A stretch of DNA of 64,000 nucleotides from CAZJYI01 sp964550025 (GTDB taxonomy: Bacteria > Verrucomicrobiota > Kiritimatiellia > UBA8416 > CAYOBW01): assembly GCA_964550025.1 (NCBI GenBank), contig CAZJYI010000017.1, positions 40,675 to 104,674 of the forward strand, read 5' to 3'. Within the stretch, counting starts at the first letter, position 1, and every line of letters begins with the position of its first letter. The notes under the pieces were generated by a model, which saw only the letters and a list, made by a program, of their open reading frames with translations, did not search any database and was not told the DNA's origin. This document shows, piece after piece, positions 9,001-16,584 of this stretch. The position numbers were made by a program, and so were the translations under genes.

Positions 9001-9534
9001 GGGTCCAACGCCGTGACCGTGGCTCTGCCCGACTCGTACTACGAATTCGATCGGTGGAGCGGGGACGTCGATTCCGGTGCTCGGCGGAGCGCTGGTGTGA
9101 CGACGGCCGTCGATTCGGCCAAGAGTTTGTACGCGACTTTCACGCCTGAACTGGCCACCAATGCGACGCCGAAGCCGTGGCTGGCCGGGCACTACGGCCC
9201 GTCCAACGACTTTGACAGCCTGGCGCTCGCGGACACGGACGGCGACGGCATGCCCGCCTGGGGCGAATACCGTGCGGGAACGATACCGACGAATCGGCTG
9301 TCCGTGCTGCGCATGACACGGTGCGCGCGTGGAACGGGAGGAACAGAAGTTTGCTGGTCGAGCGTGACAACAAGGAACTACGCCGTCTACTGTTCGACGG
9401 ATCTATCGCAACCGTGGCCGCTGGCCGCACTGGCCAGCAACCTGCCGGGATCGGCGACCGGCACGAATACGTTCGTGGACCCGGAACAGCCTCTTTCACC
9501 ACGCTACTACCGCATCGAAACCGCGGCTCCGTAG
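6076..9534 (+). CDS. Large secreted protein: SdiA-regulated-like propeller, Calx-beta, InlB-type repeat
   Basis: GGGGGAGG at 6061-6068 precedes ATG 6076; the frame is open from 5986 but lacks a signal there. The 1152-residue product begins with a signal peptide (VAAWLAAGCLSTCVLHAGA). Residues about 40-290 form a propeller-like region (FSGCCLSPSRDELLIAI, NDVEGLCLYD, GLEGVTYDTTRDVFYVVQE) like SdiA-regulated/phytase-like domains. A Calx-beta-like stretch follows (about 290-390), then beta-sandwich segments. Near 980-1050 is an InlB-type repeat (YYEFDRWSGDV...LYATFT). The C-terminus carries ADTDGDGMPAWGEYRAGTIP and a beta end module shared with other giant proteins here. Extracellular or surface location is likely; its function is unknown. 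Confidence 0.8.
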   Translation: MKRDAIRRCGRSVAAWLAAGCLSTCVLHAGAGTPWMQFANETVLDRLSLVMSNTNLDGETDYKANFSGCCLSPSRDELLIAINRSENFSKPPAIQVYDRAGNYLRHISLNDFNDVEGLCLYDAARNVYALVDESVNDITLVTITNGTTAIAKSEGVVLATGIAPGADGLEGVTYDTTRDVFYVVQELPMAVFQVSTNGGSVVSEELFHAPSVLAGLCTDLADIRYDPSSDHLFLLSDESKLIVECERDGTIIATRPIAGTQPEGIALVPGEPWIYLCGEPNELYGYEVAALSQDIAEGSQVDLTVILNTPATNVVSAGWSVTSATASPGLDFALPSTGTLTFAVGTSCATVSVHALPDTEVEGDEVLRVSLTNAAGAMLGTDDVHLLNTVNAPAAMPMLDDVPFDCAEVPTATPSFVFMSEDPDGVADIAYQLRWSTDAAFSNSITLRDSDADAGFENVEDGGDGNPYTGGERVRFSMQPGDALPDTPAGQAVYWQVRGRDVAAGNGSGEWGTWSSAQSFRVNSGLARSRWGQVTETQFAGGILDGTATSSNGVVLGDAEITFDNAGGGKIDNGTSIVIPGFAVADMPNRILVVGLSVRDNVSVSSITYAGSALTQLDAVQNGSVIGAQIWYLLNPPATTGQVAVTFAGNARAVAGVASWYHVDPSSPFGSVAKATGRGLEASVVASGETDSVIVDTVGLAFAARPVARGERTQLWGDYVTGSGFPRPMVAGAGSHRGGAASVTLTWTWQDFWQRNRDWAVIAVPLQCAPSARGTIVSPAIELAWQPPVVKWHELAFLDDETDGSICYDVQYGVGDAWRNTALTNLLTSPVDLSGLDPVAHGKIRLRATLTRDTDTPRLVEWGVTWMSTATCTVHVASEYGGLSPDADVLSVSNGTVLWLAVTNSPVAVGQATQYVCRGWTQTGCDPPSGAGNATAPYAVTNHALLTWQWQTQYWVSATAGEGGGVDGGNTWVPRGSNAVTVALPDSYYEFDRWSGDVDSGARRSAGVTTAVDSAKSLYATFTPELATNATPKPWLAGHYGPSNDFDSLALADTDGDGMPAWGEYRAGTIPTNRLSVLRMTRCARGTGGTEVCWSSVTTRNYAVYCSTDLSQPWPLAALASNLPGSATGTNTFVDPEQPLSPRYYRIETAAP

Positions 9535-9537
9535 CCG

Positions 9538-9584
9538 GTTCCTGTTGCGGAAAGCCAGTACTCATCGGGGTCCGCAACAGGAAC
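9538..9584 (+). repeat. Perfect 13-bp hairpin after the propeller gene
   Basis: GTTCCTGTTGCGG (9538-9550) and CCGCAACAGGAAC (9572-9584) pair perfectly around a 21-base loop, immediately after the stop at 9534. There is no T-tract, so it may act as a 3' processing hairpin rather than a terminator. Bases 9544-9560 (GTTGCGGAAAGCCAGTA) recur exactly at 20587-20603. Confidence 0.6.
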
Positions 9585-9677
9585 TGACTCAAGGACCCCT
9601 GAGACGGGGAAAGCAGATTCCCCCAGGACCGCGGACTGAGGTTTCAGGCTTCGGGTTTCAGGTTTCAGTATCCCGCG

Positions 9678-9812
9678 CGCGACGCAGGTATCCGCATCCG
9701 CGACGTCACCGTCTCCGGAGTCGACCTGCACGGCATATATGTTGGCAGTCGTGATTCACTGGTGGACTCGTGCCTTGTGAATGTCGCCGGAGACGACGGC
9801 ATCCATGCCACA
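9678..9812 (+). pseudogene. Remnant of a right-handed beta-helix (pectate-lyase-like) gene
   Basis: One frame reads GIRIRDVTVSGVDLHGIYVG, then SRDSLVDSCLVNVAGDDGIH, a typical pair of parallel beta-helix coils with the GDDGIH turn. The frame has no plausible start, no signal peptide and loses similarity after 9812. It lies among intergenic repeats between two intact genes. It is a short fragment of a secreted beta-helix protein, not a working gene. The remaining spacer (9585-9677 and 9813-10000) shows only repeat-like text. Confidence 0.5.
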
Positions 9813-10000
9813 CGCCCCGCTTTCGCCACAGCCCCGTGCCCGGTCGGAGCGAGGTGTGCGCGAAGCTCTCTCCCCTCTCTATCCGGGCTCTGGGAACGCA
9901 TCTGCCGGACAGGACACTGGTTGTTGAGCTGCGAACGCTCCTCTGGTAGCGTTGTTCGCATCCAGTCCGAGTGCCCATTCAACGTACGGCGGGTGGGAGA

Positions 10001-11137
10001 ATGAACGGCGGTTACTCGATCATCTATGCGCTGCTACTGGCGGCCTGTCTTGCCGCCCGGGCCGGGGAGGCGGATTATCGCGGGCAGCTTTCATTGTGGA
10101 CAACGTTGACCGACGAGGACTCCGAGGTTCAAGTGGGGGCGCGGTATATTGGGGAGCTTTCCCTGTCTGTGGACCTGAACGAGTCATGGCGGTTGAGTGC
10201 TGAGGCAGCGGTCGACGCCAACGGATACGGCCTTGTTGACGATCTGCGGGACGTGGAACGCGATGGCGATCTCGATCCGTATCGTCTTTGGCTGCGCCTG
10301 GCTTCGCCGCAGTTCGAGGCACGAGGCGGTCTGCAGAAGATCTGTTTCGGTTCGGCAACACTCCTGCGGCCCTTGATGTGGTTCGACACGCTCGATCCTC
10401 GCGATCCCTTGCAGTTGACTGATGGCGTCTACGGGCTGTTGGGCCGGTATTCCTTTTTGAACAACGCGAGCATCTGGGGGTGGGGGCTCTACGGCAACGA
10501 CGATCTGCGCGGCTGGGAGGTAGTCCCTACCGATGACCGTGAGATGGAGTGGGGCGGCCGTGTCCAGGTCCCCGTGGGGACAGGTGAAATGGCGTTTTCC
10601 TGTCACCATCGCCGTGCCGATCCCGCGGGCAGCGCGCTGGACGAGTCCAATCCCGACCAAGCCGCGTTCCCGGAGGACCGGCTGGGACTTGACGGCAAAT
10701 GGGACATCGGTGTGGGTGTGTGGTTCGAGGCGGTCCTGACGCGACAGGAGCTGGATCGACCACAGCCGCGCTATCGCCGGCAGGCCGTCGTTGGCTCGGA
10801 CTATACCTTCAGCGTCGGCAACGGTCTGCACGTGCTCGGCGAGCACTACGTGAGCGATGTTGCCGAGAGTGCCTTCGGCAGCGGCGACAGCCGGTCGATT
10901 TCCGCGCTTTCATTCAGCTATCCGCTTGGGATGTTTGATACTCTTGCCGCTTTCGCATACTATGACTGGGAGGGAGATACCGGAACTCCGTTGCTTCAAT
11001 GGCGACGGACCTATGACCATTGGCAGATTCACATTAGCGCTTTCGGGACAATCGGTGGAAGGCAGCGCGGCAGCGGCCTCGCGGAGAGCGGGCTGCCCGG
11101 CAACGGCATGCGTGCGATGCTGGTCTTCACTCACTGA
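10001..11137 (+). CDS. Outer-membrane beta-barrel protein of the ABC export cassette
   Basis: The 378-residue product starts MNGGYSIIYALLLAACLAAR (signal peptide) with GGGAG just before ATG 10001; the earlier in-frame start at 9971 would bury the signal. The mature part is a run of alternating strands with many aromatic and acidic residues (WRLSAEAAVDANGYG, DLDPYRLWLRLASPQFEARG, ISALSFSYPLGMFDTLAAF) and ends AMLVFTH, consistent with a barrel. Eighteen bases later begins an ABC ATPase gene, followed by two permeases and a LolA-like carrier. It is therefore likely an outer-membrane partner or client of that system. The precise family is not recognised. Confidence 0.7.
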   Translation: MNGGYSIIYALLLAACLAARAGEADYRGQLSLWTTLTDEDSEVQVGARYIGELSLSVDLNESWRLSAEAAVDANGYGLVDDLRDVERDGDLDPYRLWLRLASPQFEARGGLQKICFGSATLLRPLMWFDTLDPRDPLQLTDGVYGLLGRYSFLNNASIWGWGLYGNDDLRGWEVVPTDDREMEWGGRVQVPVGTGEMAFSCHHRRADPAGSALDESNPDQAAFPEDRLGLDGKWDIGVGVWFEAVLTRQELDRPQPRYRRQAVVGSDYTFSVGNGLHVLGEHYVSDVAESAFGSGDSRSISALSFSYPLGMFDTLAAFAYYDWEGDTGTPLLQWRRTYDHWQIHISAFGTIGGRQRGSGLAESGLPGNGMRAMLVFTH

Positions 11138-11155
11138 CTAGCAGGAGAGGATCAC

Positions 11156-11884
11156 GTGGACAGTTCGGCGATCGTCAGCATACAGGGGCTGGTCAAGCGC
11201 TTCCCCGTCGGAGGCGGCCATTTCACGGCGCTAAAGGATGTGAGCCTCACGTTCCACAAGGGCGAATTCACGGGAGTGGTTGGGCCGAGCGGCTCGGGAA
11301 AGACAACGTTGTTGAATATCATCGGATCGCTGGACAAGCAGTCGGAAGGAACGGTCACGGTATTGGGGCATTCCATCGGGTCGCTTTCGCACAAGCGGGC
11401 GGCCCGTATGCGGGCTGAGCATCTTGGCTTCATCTTCCAGACGTACAATCTGCTGCCGGTCTACACGGTCTTCGAGAACGTGGAATTCCCGCTGCTCTTG
11501 TTGGGAGTACCGGACAAAGAACGCGAGAAGGCGGTGATGGAAGCCGTGGCGTCCGTGGGGCTTTCCGGCAAGGTCGAGTCGCGTCCCGCACAGCTTTCGG
11601 GCGGGGAATGTCAGCGCGTTGCCATAGCACGGGCCATGGTACGCAAGCCCAAGATCGTGCTTGCGGACGAGCCGACTGCCAACCTGGACGCGGAGAACTC
11701 CCATCACATTCTGCGGACCATGGCGAAGCTGAATGCGGAGCTGGACACCACGTTCATCTTTTCGACGCACGACGAGAAGGTGATCCAGTACATTCGGCGG
11801 AAGATAACGCTGGAAGACGGACGCGTTGCGGCCGACGAGACAATGGCGCCGCGGAACAGCGAAGACGCGGCGAACCGAGACTGA
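11156..11884 (+). CDS. ABC transporter ATPase, LolD/MacB type
   Basis: The 242-residue protein starts at GTG 11156 behind AGGAGAGG (11143-11150). It has Walker A GPSGSGKTT (about residues 43-51), the Q-loop in FIFQTYNLLPVYT, signature LSGGECQRVAIARA, Walker B IVLADEPTANLD and switch His in FSTHD. The FQTYNLLPVYTVFENVEFPL text is characteristic of the LolD/MacB/FtsE clade, which powers periplasmic mechanotransmission or lipoprotein release rather than solute import. It is followed after one base by a permease, so the operon is tight. Confidence 0.95.
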   Translation: MDSSAIVSIQGLVKRFPVGGGHFTALKDVSLTFHKGEFTGVVGPSGSGKTTLLNIIGSLDKQSEGTVTVLGHSIGSLSHKRAARMRAEHLGFIFQTYNLLPVYTVFENVEFPLLLLGVPDKEREKAVMEAVASVGLSGKVESRPAQLSGGECQRVAIARAMVRKPKIVLADEPTANLDAENSHHILRTMAKLNAELDTTFIFSTHDEKVIQYIRRKITLEDGRVAADETMAPRNSEDAANRD

Positions 11885-11885
11885 C

Positions 11886-13058
11886 ATGCTGGCCGTCAAA
11901 CTGGCATATCGCAACCTTGTAGGCGCTGGGCTACGCACCTGGCTCAGCGTTGCCGTGCTGTCCATGTCATACGTGATCATTATCTGGCACAAGGGCTTTC
12001 TTGATGGCTGGAACCGGCAGGCGCGTCGCGATATGATCGAGCAGGAGGTTGGCGGCGGGCAATACTGGCATGCCGACTACGATCCTCTGGATCCGCTTAC
12101 CTACGCGGACAGCCACGCACCTGTTCCTGCGGAGCTCGGTGATGAGGTCACCGCGGGCAGCGTTGTGCCGGTCCTCGCGTCGCAGGCGACCATCTATCCG
12201 GACGGCCGCATGCAGAACGTGGTCCTCAAGGGCATCCCCTCCGACCAGCGTGTGCTCGCGCTGCCGACCGATGTGCTCGCCTCTGACGGCGATAACGTGC
12301 CGGTTCTGCTCGGGCGACGCATGGCCAGGGCGGCCAGGCTCGACGTGGGTGACCTTGTTACCGTCCGCTGGCGCGACGCAAACGGCGTCTTTGACGCACG
12401 CGATGCCGAAATCGTCCGCGTCATGAAGACCGACGTTCCTACGGTTGACAAGGGCACCCTATGGGTTCCGATAGAACGTCTGCGCGCTATGATGCGGATG
12501 CCCGGAGAGGCGACGATCCTCGTCGTGGACAAGGAACGGTGCGGCACTCCGGAGGTACAGGGCTGGGTGTTTCGGGACCACGCATTTTTGCTCAAGGACT
12601 TCACCGACATGATGAAGACCAAGCGCGTGGGCGGTTCCATCATGTACGTGATTCTCCTGTCGCTCGCGCTCCTCGCCATCTTCGATACGCAGATCCTCGC
12701 GGTCTTCCGCCGGCGCCGCGAGATCGGCACGATGATAGCGATGGGTATGACCCGTGGCGACGTGATCCGGCTGTTCACGGTCGAAGGCGCGATGCACGGC
12801 GTGCTCGCGGCGATTCTGGGCGCCGTCTACGGCATACCCCTGTTGGCGCTGCAGGCGGTCAGGGGGTGGACCATGCCCAAGGCCGTGGACAGCTACGGGA
12901 TGGCCATCGCGGAGACCATCTACCCATTCTACAGCGTGCAGCTCGTGGTCGGCACCGTCCTTCTCGTCATGTTCGCGGTGACGGTCGTGAGCTTCCTGCC
13001 CACGCGCAGGATCGCGCGGATGAATCCCGTGGACGCCATACGGGGGAGATTGTCGTGA
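11886..13058 (+). CDS. ABC transporter permease, FtsX/MacB family (first)
   Basis: The product (390 residues from ATG 11886) begins MLAVKLAYRNLVGAGLRTWL, the usual entry of FtsX-family permeases. The first membrane helix lies at about 20-40. A large periplasmic domain follows (about 45-250), then three helices (GGSIMYVILLSLALLAIFDT; GVLAAILGAVYGIPLL; VVGTVLLVMFAVTVVSFLP) and the closing LPTRRIARMNPVDAIRG motif. RRRREIGTMIAMGMTRGDVI is the conserved cytoplasmic loop of the family. The stop overlaps the next permease's GTG. With the neighbouring ATPase it likely moves lipoproteins or other envelope substrates. Confidence 0.92.
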   Translation: MLAVKLAYRNLVGAGLRTWLSVAVLSMSYVIIIWHKGFLDGWNRQARRDMIEQEVGGGQYWHADYDPLDPLTYADSHAPVPAELGDEVTAGSVVPVLASQATIYPDGRMQNVVLKGIPSDQRVLALPTDVLASDGDNVPVLLGRRMARAARLDVGDLVTVRWRDANGVFDARDAEIVRVMKTDVPTVDKGTLWVPIERLRAMMRMPGEATILVVDKERCGTPEVQGWVFRDHAFLLKDFTDMMKTKRVGGSIMYVILLSLALLAIFDTQILAVFRRRREIGTMIAMGMTRGDVIRLFTVEGAMHGVLAAILGAVYGIPLLALQAVRGWTMPKAVDSYGMAIAETIYPFYSVQLVVGTVLLVMFAVTVVSFLPTRRIARMNPVDAIRGRLS

Positions 13059-14329
13059 TCCGCTTTCTCCTCAAAGGCCTGCTGCGCGATCGGTCCAGGA
13101 GCCTGTTTCCGATCGTGACCGTGTCGATCGGCGTGTTTCTCACGGTGTTGCTGCAGAGCTGGATACACGGGGTCATGGGCGACATAGTACGGTCGAATGC
13201 CAGTTTTTCCACGGGCCACCTCAAGGTAACGACCCGAGCTTACGCCGAAAACGAGGACCAGGTACCCAACGACCTCGCGTTGCGGGACGTGGGACTCTTG
13301 CTGGAGGATCTGCACGGCAGGTATCCCGACGTTGAGCTCGTGGAGAGGATCCGCTTCGGCGGACTACTCGATATCCCGGATGAGCATGGCGAGACACGCT
13401 CCCAGGGCCCCGTGTTGGGGCTCGCGATAGACCTGCTCAGCCCCGGCGCCACGGAAACGAAGCGGTTGCGCGTGGCGGACGCGATTGAGCGCGGCCGCAT
13501 GCCCGCGGCTCCGGGTGAGATCCTGATCAGCGACGATTTTGCCCGCAATCTGGACGCGCAACCGGGCTCGCCTGCGACGGTCATCGGGTCCACCATGCAC
13601 GGCAGCATGGCAATGCGCAACTTCGTCATAGTGGGTACGCTGCGCTTCGGGCTGGCCGCCATGGACAGGGGAGCCCTCGTGGCGGACCTCGCTGACGTGC
13701 GGATGGCGCTCGACATGCAGGATGCTTGCGGGGAGGTCCTGGGGTACTTCCCCGATGGCCGCTACAACGACAGGGCGGCATTGCGTATCGCGCGTGAACT
13801 CAATGCGGCAGTTGCAGATCCCGCGGATGATCTGGCTCCGTTCGCCCGTGCCTTGCGAGAGCAGAACGACCTGTCGGAGTACCTGGATCTTGCGGGCTCC
13901 ATGGCGGCCATCGTCTCGTCCGTGTTCGTGCTGGCGATGTCGATCGTGCTGTGGAACCTCGGCTTGATCGGCGGGCTGCGGCGGTATGGCGAAATTGGGG
14001 TCCGCCTCGCCATCGGCGAGGACAAAGGGCACATCTTTCGATCCATGCTGGGTGAATCGGTATTGGTCGGGGTTGCGGGCTCGATCATGGGCACGGCAAT
14101 AGGTCTGGCGGCTGCCTGGTACCTGCAGGTCCGGGGCATCGATGTCGGCTCCATGATGGACAACTCGACCATGATGCTGTCGAGCGTGATGCGTGCCGAA
14201 ATCACGCCGCAGACATTCTACATCGGCTTCATACCCGGGCTGGTCTCGACTGTTTTCGGATCCGCCCTGGCCGGCATGGGAATCTACCGACGACAGACCG
14301 CCCAACTGTTCAAGGAGCTGGAAACATGA
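13055..14329 (+). CDS. ABC transporter permease, FtsX/MacB family (second)
   Basis: GTG 13055 overlaps the previous stop (GTGA), giving a 424-residue protein starting with IRFLLKGLLRDRSRSLFPI. The domain order is the same as its neighbour: helix one, a periplasmic domain of about 230 residues, then three helices near the end (MAAIVSSVFVLAMSIVLWNL; ESVLVGVAGSIMGTAIGLAA; FIPGLVSTVFGSALAGMGIY). RRYGEIGVRLAIGEDKGHIF is the conserved loop. Two distinct FtsX-like subunits with one ATPase recall the LolCE-D arrangement. Its end overlaps the LolA-like gene (ATGA at 14326). Confidence 0.9.
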   Translation: MIRFLLKGLLRDRSRSLFPIVTVSIGVFLTVLLQSWIHGVMGDIVRSNASFSTGHLKVTTRAYAENEDQVPNDLALRDVGLLLEDLHGRYPDVELVERIRFGGLLDIPDEHGETRSQGPVLGLAIDLLSPGATETKRLRVADAIERGRMPAAPGEILISDDFARNLDAQPGSPATVIGSTMHGSMAMRNFVIVGTLRFGLAAMDRGALVADLADVRMALDMQDACGEVLGYFPDGRYNDRAALRIARELNAAVADPADDLAPFARALREQNDLSEYLDLAGSMAAIVSSVFVLAMSIVLWNLGLIGGLRRYGEIGVRLAIGEDKGHIFRSMLGESVLVGVAGSIMGTAIGLAAAWYLQVRGIDVGSMMDNSTMMLSSVMRAEITPQTFYIGFIPGLVSTVFGSALAGMGIYRRQTAQLFKELET

Positions 14330-15120
14330 GGAAGCAACCGCGGATCTGGTTGGCGGTGTTGGTGGCAAGCGCCTGCACGTGCGCGGCGTGGGGCGAACGG
14401 ACCGACACGAACACCGTGACGGACATCGGCGTGACCAATGCGCCTTCCGGGGAATGGGTCCTTCGGCGCGTTGACACGAACATGACCTCGGAGAGTCGAA
14501 TCATCGTCTCGCGCATGATCATCCACGGTCGCCGAGCATCCAGGACCGTGACATCGAAGGCGTGGGCCAGAGGGGAAGAGGATGCGTTCACCGAGTACCT
14601 CTCGCCCGCGCGCGAGAAGGGCACCAAGATGCTGAAACTGGGTGATCGTCTGTGGGTGTACTCGCCGCACACCGACCGGACCATACAGCTCTCGGGACAT
14701 ATGCTCCGGCAATCCGTAATGGGCTCGGATCTCTCGTATGAGGACATGATGGACGACCCGCACCTGGTGAATATGTACACGGCCGTCGTGACCGGCGCCG
14801 AAACCGTGAACATGCGTGCCTGCTGGGTCCTGCAGTTGACGGCAAAGGAGAAAGACACAGCCTACCAGTCGCGCAGACTATGGGTGGACAGGGAGCGTTA
14901 CGTACCCATGCGGGAACACCTGTTCGCGAGGGGCGGAAAGCTGCTCAAACGTGTGGACTTGAAGGACTTCAGGCAGACGGGCGATCGATGGTACCCCACG
15001 CACATGGTATTCAAAGATATGCTCAAGACGGGCGGGGGTACGGAGTTCGTGGTCGAGTCCATCGAGTTCGACGCCGCTATCCCGGAGCATGTATTCGCCA
15101 AGGCCGCGCTGAGACGATAG
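14326..15120 (+). CDS. LolA-like outer-membrane lipoprotein-sorting protein
   Basis: The 264-residue periplasmic protein starts MRKQPRIWLAVLVASACTCA (signal peptide). The mature part has features of the 'outer membrane lipoprotein-sorting protein' family with a LolA/LolB-like half-barrel: KMLKLGDRLWVYSPHTDRTI, SYEDMMDDPHLV, LWVDRERYVPMREHLFARGG, YPTHMVFKDMLK. These proteins often sit beside FtsX-type ABC systems and are thought to carry lipid or lipoprotein cargo. Here it is coupled to the permease gene by a 4-base overlap and closes the five-gene cassette. Confidence 0.88.
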   Translation: MRKQPRIWLAVLVASACTCAAWGERTDTNTVTDIGVTNAPSGEWVLRRVDTNMTSESRIIVSRMIIHGRRASRTVTSKAWARGEEDAFTEYLSPAREKGTKMLKLGDRLWVYSPHTDRTIQLSGHMLRQSVMGSDLSYEDMMDDPHLVNMYTAVVTGAETVNMRACWVLQLTAKEKDTAYQSRRLWVDRERYVPMREHLFARGGKLLKRVDLKDFRQTGDRWYPTHMVFKDMLKTGGGTEFVVESIEFDAAIPEHVFAKAALRR

Positions 15121-15216
15121 CGGGCCGGCCGATTGCCTCCACGGGAGAACGTATGTCGCGACCTCGACCCAAGGTGTGCGATCAGAACGCGAATGCCTGG
15201 GTCTCCAGTCGCATTG

Positions 15217-15882
15217 TCATTGACGCGTTCCGCGCAGATACAGACCGGCATCGTCCAGGTCCAGGCGGTAGAGAACCTGGTTGTAGTCGTGCCGCGGTGC
15301 GGTTCGATCTTCACGTAGCAGCCGACGAGACGGGACTGGCCGGCGTTATCGGGTAAGCTGACGAATCCGCTCAGCCAAGTAGGGCCTTTGCCGGGCATGC
15401 GGGCAATCACCCGGGGCTGACCGGTTTCGTCCCGGAAGTAGCGGTAGCGCAGGCGTACGGGCGGCTCGAAGGACTTCAGCGGCTGAGTGGCGGTCGTTCC
15501 CCCGAGCATGTGAAACAGTCCGAGTGGATATTTCGCGAGGGTGGTATCCCCCCACGCCCAGTAGAGACGGCCGCTGTGGACGGCCGTCTGCACGCTGTCG
15601 CAACCGAGAATGCCCTGCTCTTTCCAGTCCGTGTGCTGCCCGAGTCTCTGGCTATCGGCGAAAAGTCCGCCGCCCGTTATGCGCCCCAGGCGTTTGGCGG
15701 GCAGTCTTCCGTTCACTCTGACGGTCAAGCGGCCAGCCGTTTCTCGCGTCAACGACATCGATGCGGCAGAGCTCACGGGATACGGTTGGTTCGGTGGATT
15801 GTCTCGCGGAAACGTGTTGGTATAGCAGGAGGGCCAGTGCCGCTCTGGTGGTGGCGAGCGCTATGGATCTGATGGATTTCAT
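15217..15882 (-). pseudogene. Decayed secreted-protein gene with internal deletion and frameshifts
   Basis: From ATG 15882 one frame gives a signal peptide (MKSIRSIALATTRAALALLL) and CRIDVVDARNGWP, then similarity jumps frame near 15735. The second frame carries a well-formed stretch: LGRITGGGLFADSQRLGQHT, GCDSVQTAVHSGRLYWAWGD, PTWLSGFVSLPDNAG. Near 15295 the frame shifts again to DYNQVLYRLDLDDAGLYLRG and stops at 15217. The first frame looks like a carboxypeptidase-regulatory-like start whose remainder has been deleted. I recall similar layouts in PVC hypothetical secreted proteins, but the family has no known function. The gene is very unlikely to make an intact product. Confidence 0.65.
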
Positions 15883-15968
15883 TGCAGCCGTGCTCAGGGT
15901 GCAATCACTACCACACGAATACCTGAAGTCTCCAGCGCAATCCCGCCCAAGAATGTACGAAAAAGGAC

Positions 15969-15996
15969 TTGATCTTAAATGACGTACGGTTACTAT
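15969..15996 (+). promoter_or_regulatory. Promoter candidate for the Fur/PerR-type gene
   Basis: TTGATC (15969-15974), 16 bases, TACTAT (15991-15996) in the most AT-rich stretch of the area. The predicted start near 16003 leaves a leader of about 30 bases before GTG 16034. No clear PerR or Fur box is seen. Confidence 0.4.
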
Positions 15997-16033
15997 TTAG
16001 TTTCAAATCCAAATGCCATCAATGTAATGTATC

Positions 16034-16504
16034 GTGATCACGGCGGAACAGGTAGAGCAGCGAGTGGCGGCGTTCGTGGACGCTTGCAGGCGACAGGGCA
16101 TCAAGGTGACCCACCAGCGGACGGAAATCATGCGCGAGCTGGCCGGCACGGACCAGCATCCCGATGCGGAAACGGTGTACGCCAACGTGCGCCAACGCAT
16201 ACCCGCCATCTCGCTGGACACCGTCTACCGCACCTTGCGGCTCCTCGAGGACACGGGGGCGATATCCCGTGTGGGTTCGATGCGGGACAGGGCGAGATTC
16301 GACGCCAACAGGGACCGGCATCACCATTTTGTCTGTTCCGAGTGCGGCCTCGTCCGCGATTTCTACAGCGAGGTGCTTGACGCCTTCCCACCACCACCCG
16401 AGGTGGAGGAGATGGGGTGCGTGGATTCCGTCTATGTTGAGTTGAGAGGGCGTTGTCGGGAGTGCCGGGAGCAGGAGCGCCAAGGGGGTGGGGGTGCCCC
16501 TTGA
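16034..16504 (+). CDS. Fur-family regulator, PerR-like
   Basis: The 156-residue protein has the Fur winged helix (residues about 5-85; KVTHQRTEIMREL, DTVYRTLRLLEDTG) and the metal-binding dimer domain (DRHHHFVCSECGLVRDF). Two C-x2-C pairs (CSEC and CREC) make the structural zinc site. The D-A/HHH spacing is compatible with a PerR-type peroxide sensor, and the downstream rubrerythrin and di-haem peroxidase genes favour that role, though Fur or Zur cannot be excluded. The start at GTG 16034 gives the normal family N-terminus but has no clear Shine-Dalgarno sequence. Confidence 0.85.
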   Translation: MITAEQVEQRVAAFVDACRRQGIKVTHQRTEIMRELAGTDQHPDAETVYANVRQRIPAISLDTVYRTLRLLEDTGAISRVGSMRDRARFDANRDRHHHFVCSECGLVRDFYSEVLDAFPPPPEVEEMGCVDSVYVELRGRCRECREQERQGGGGAP

Positions 16505-16584
16505 GTAGTGAGTGGGCGATGGCGAGTGGTCCGCCGGGCCATCCGGAACCCGAGTGAACAGTGGGTCACGGCAGGGAGGGAGAC

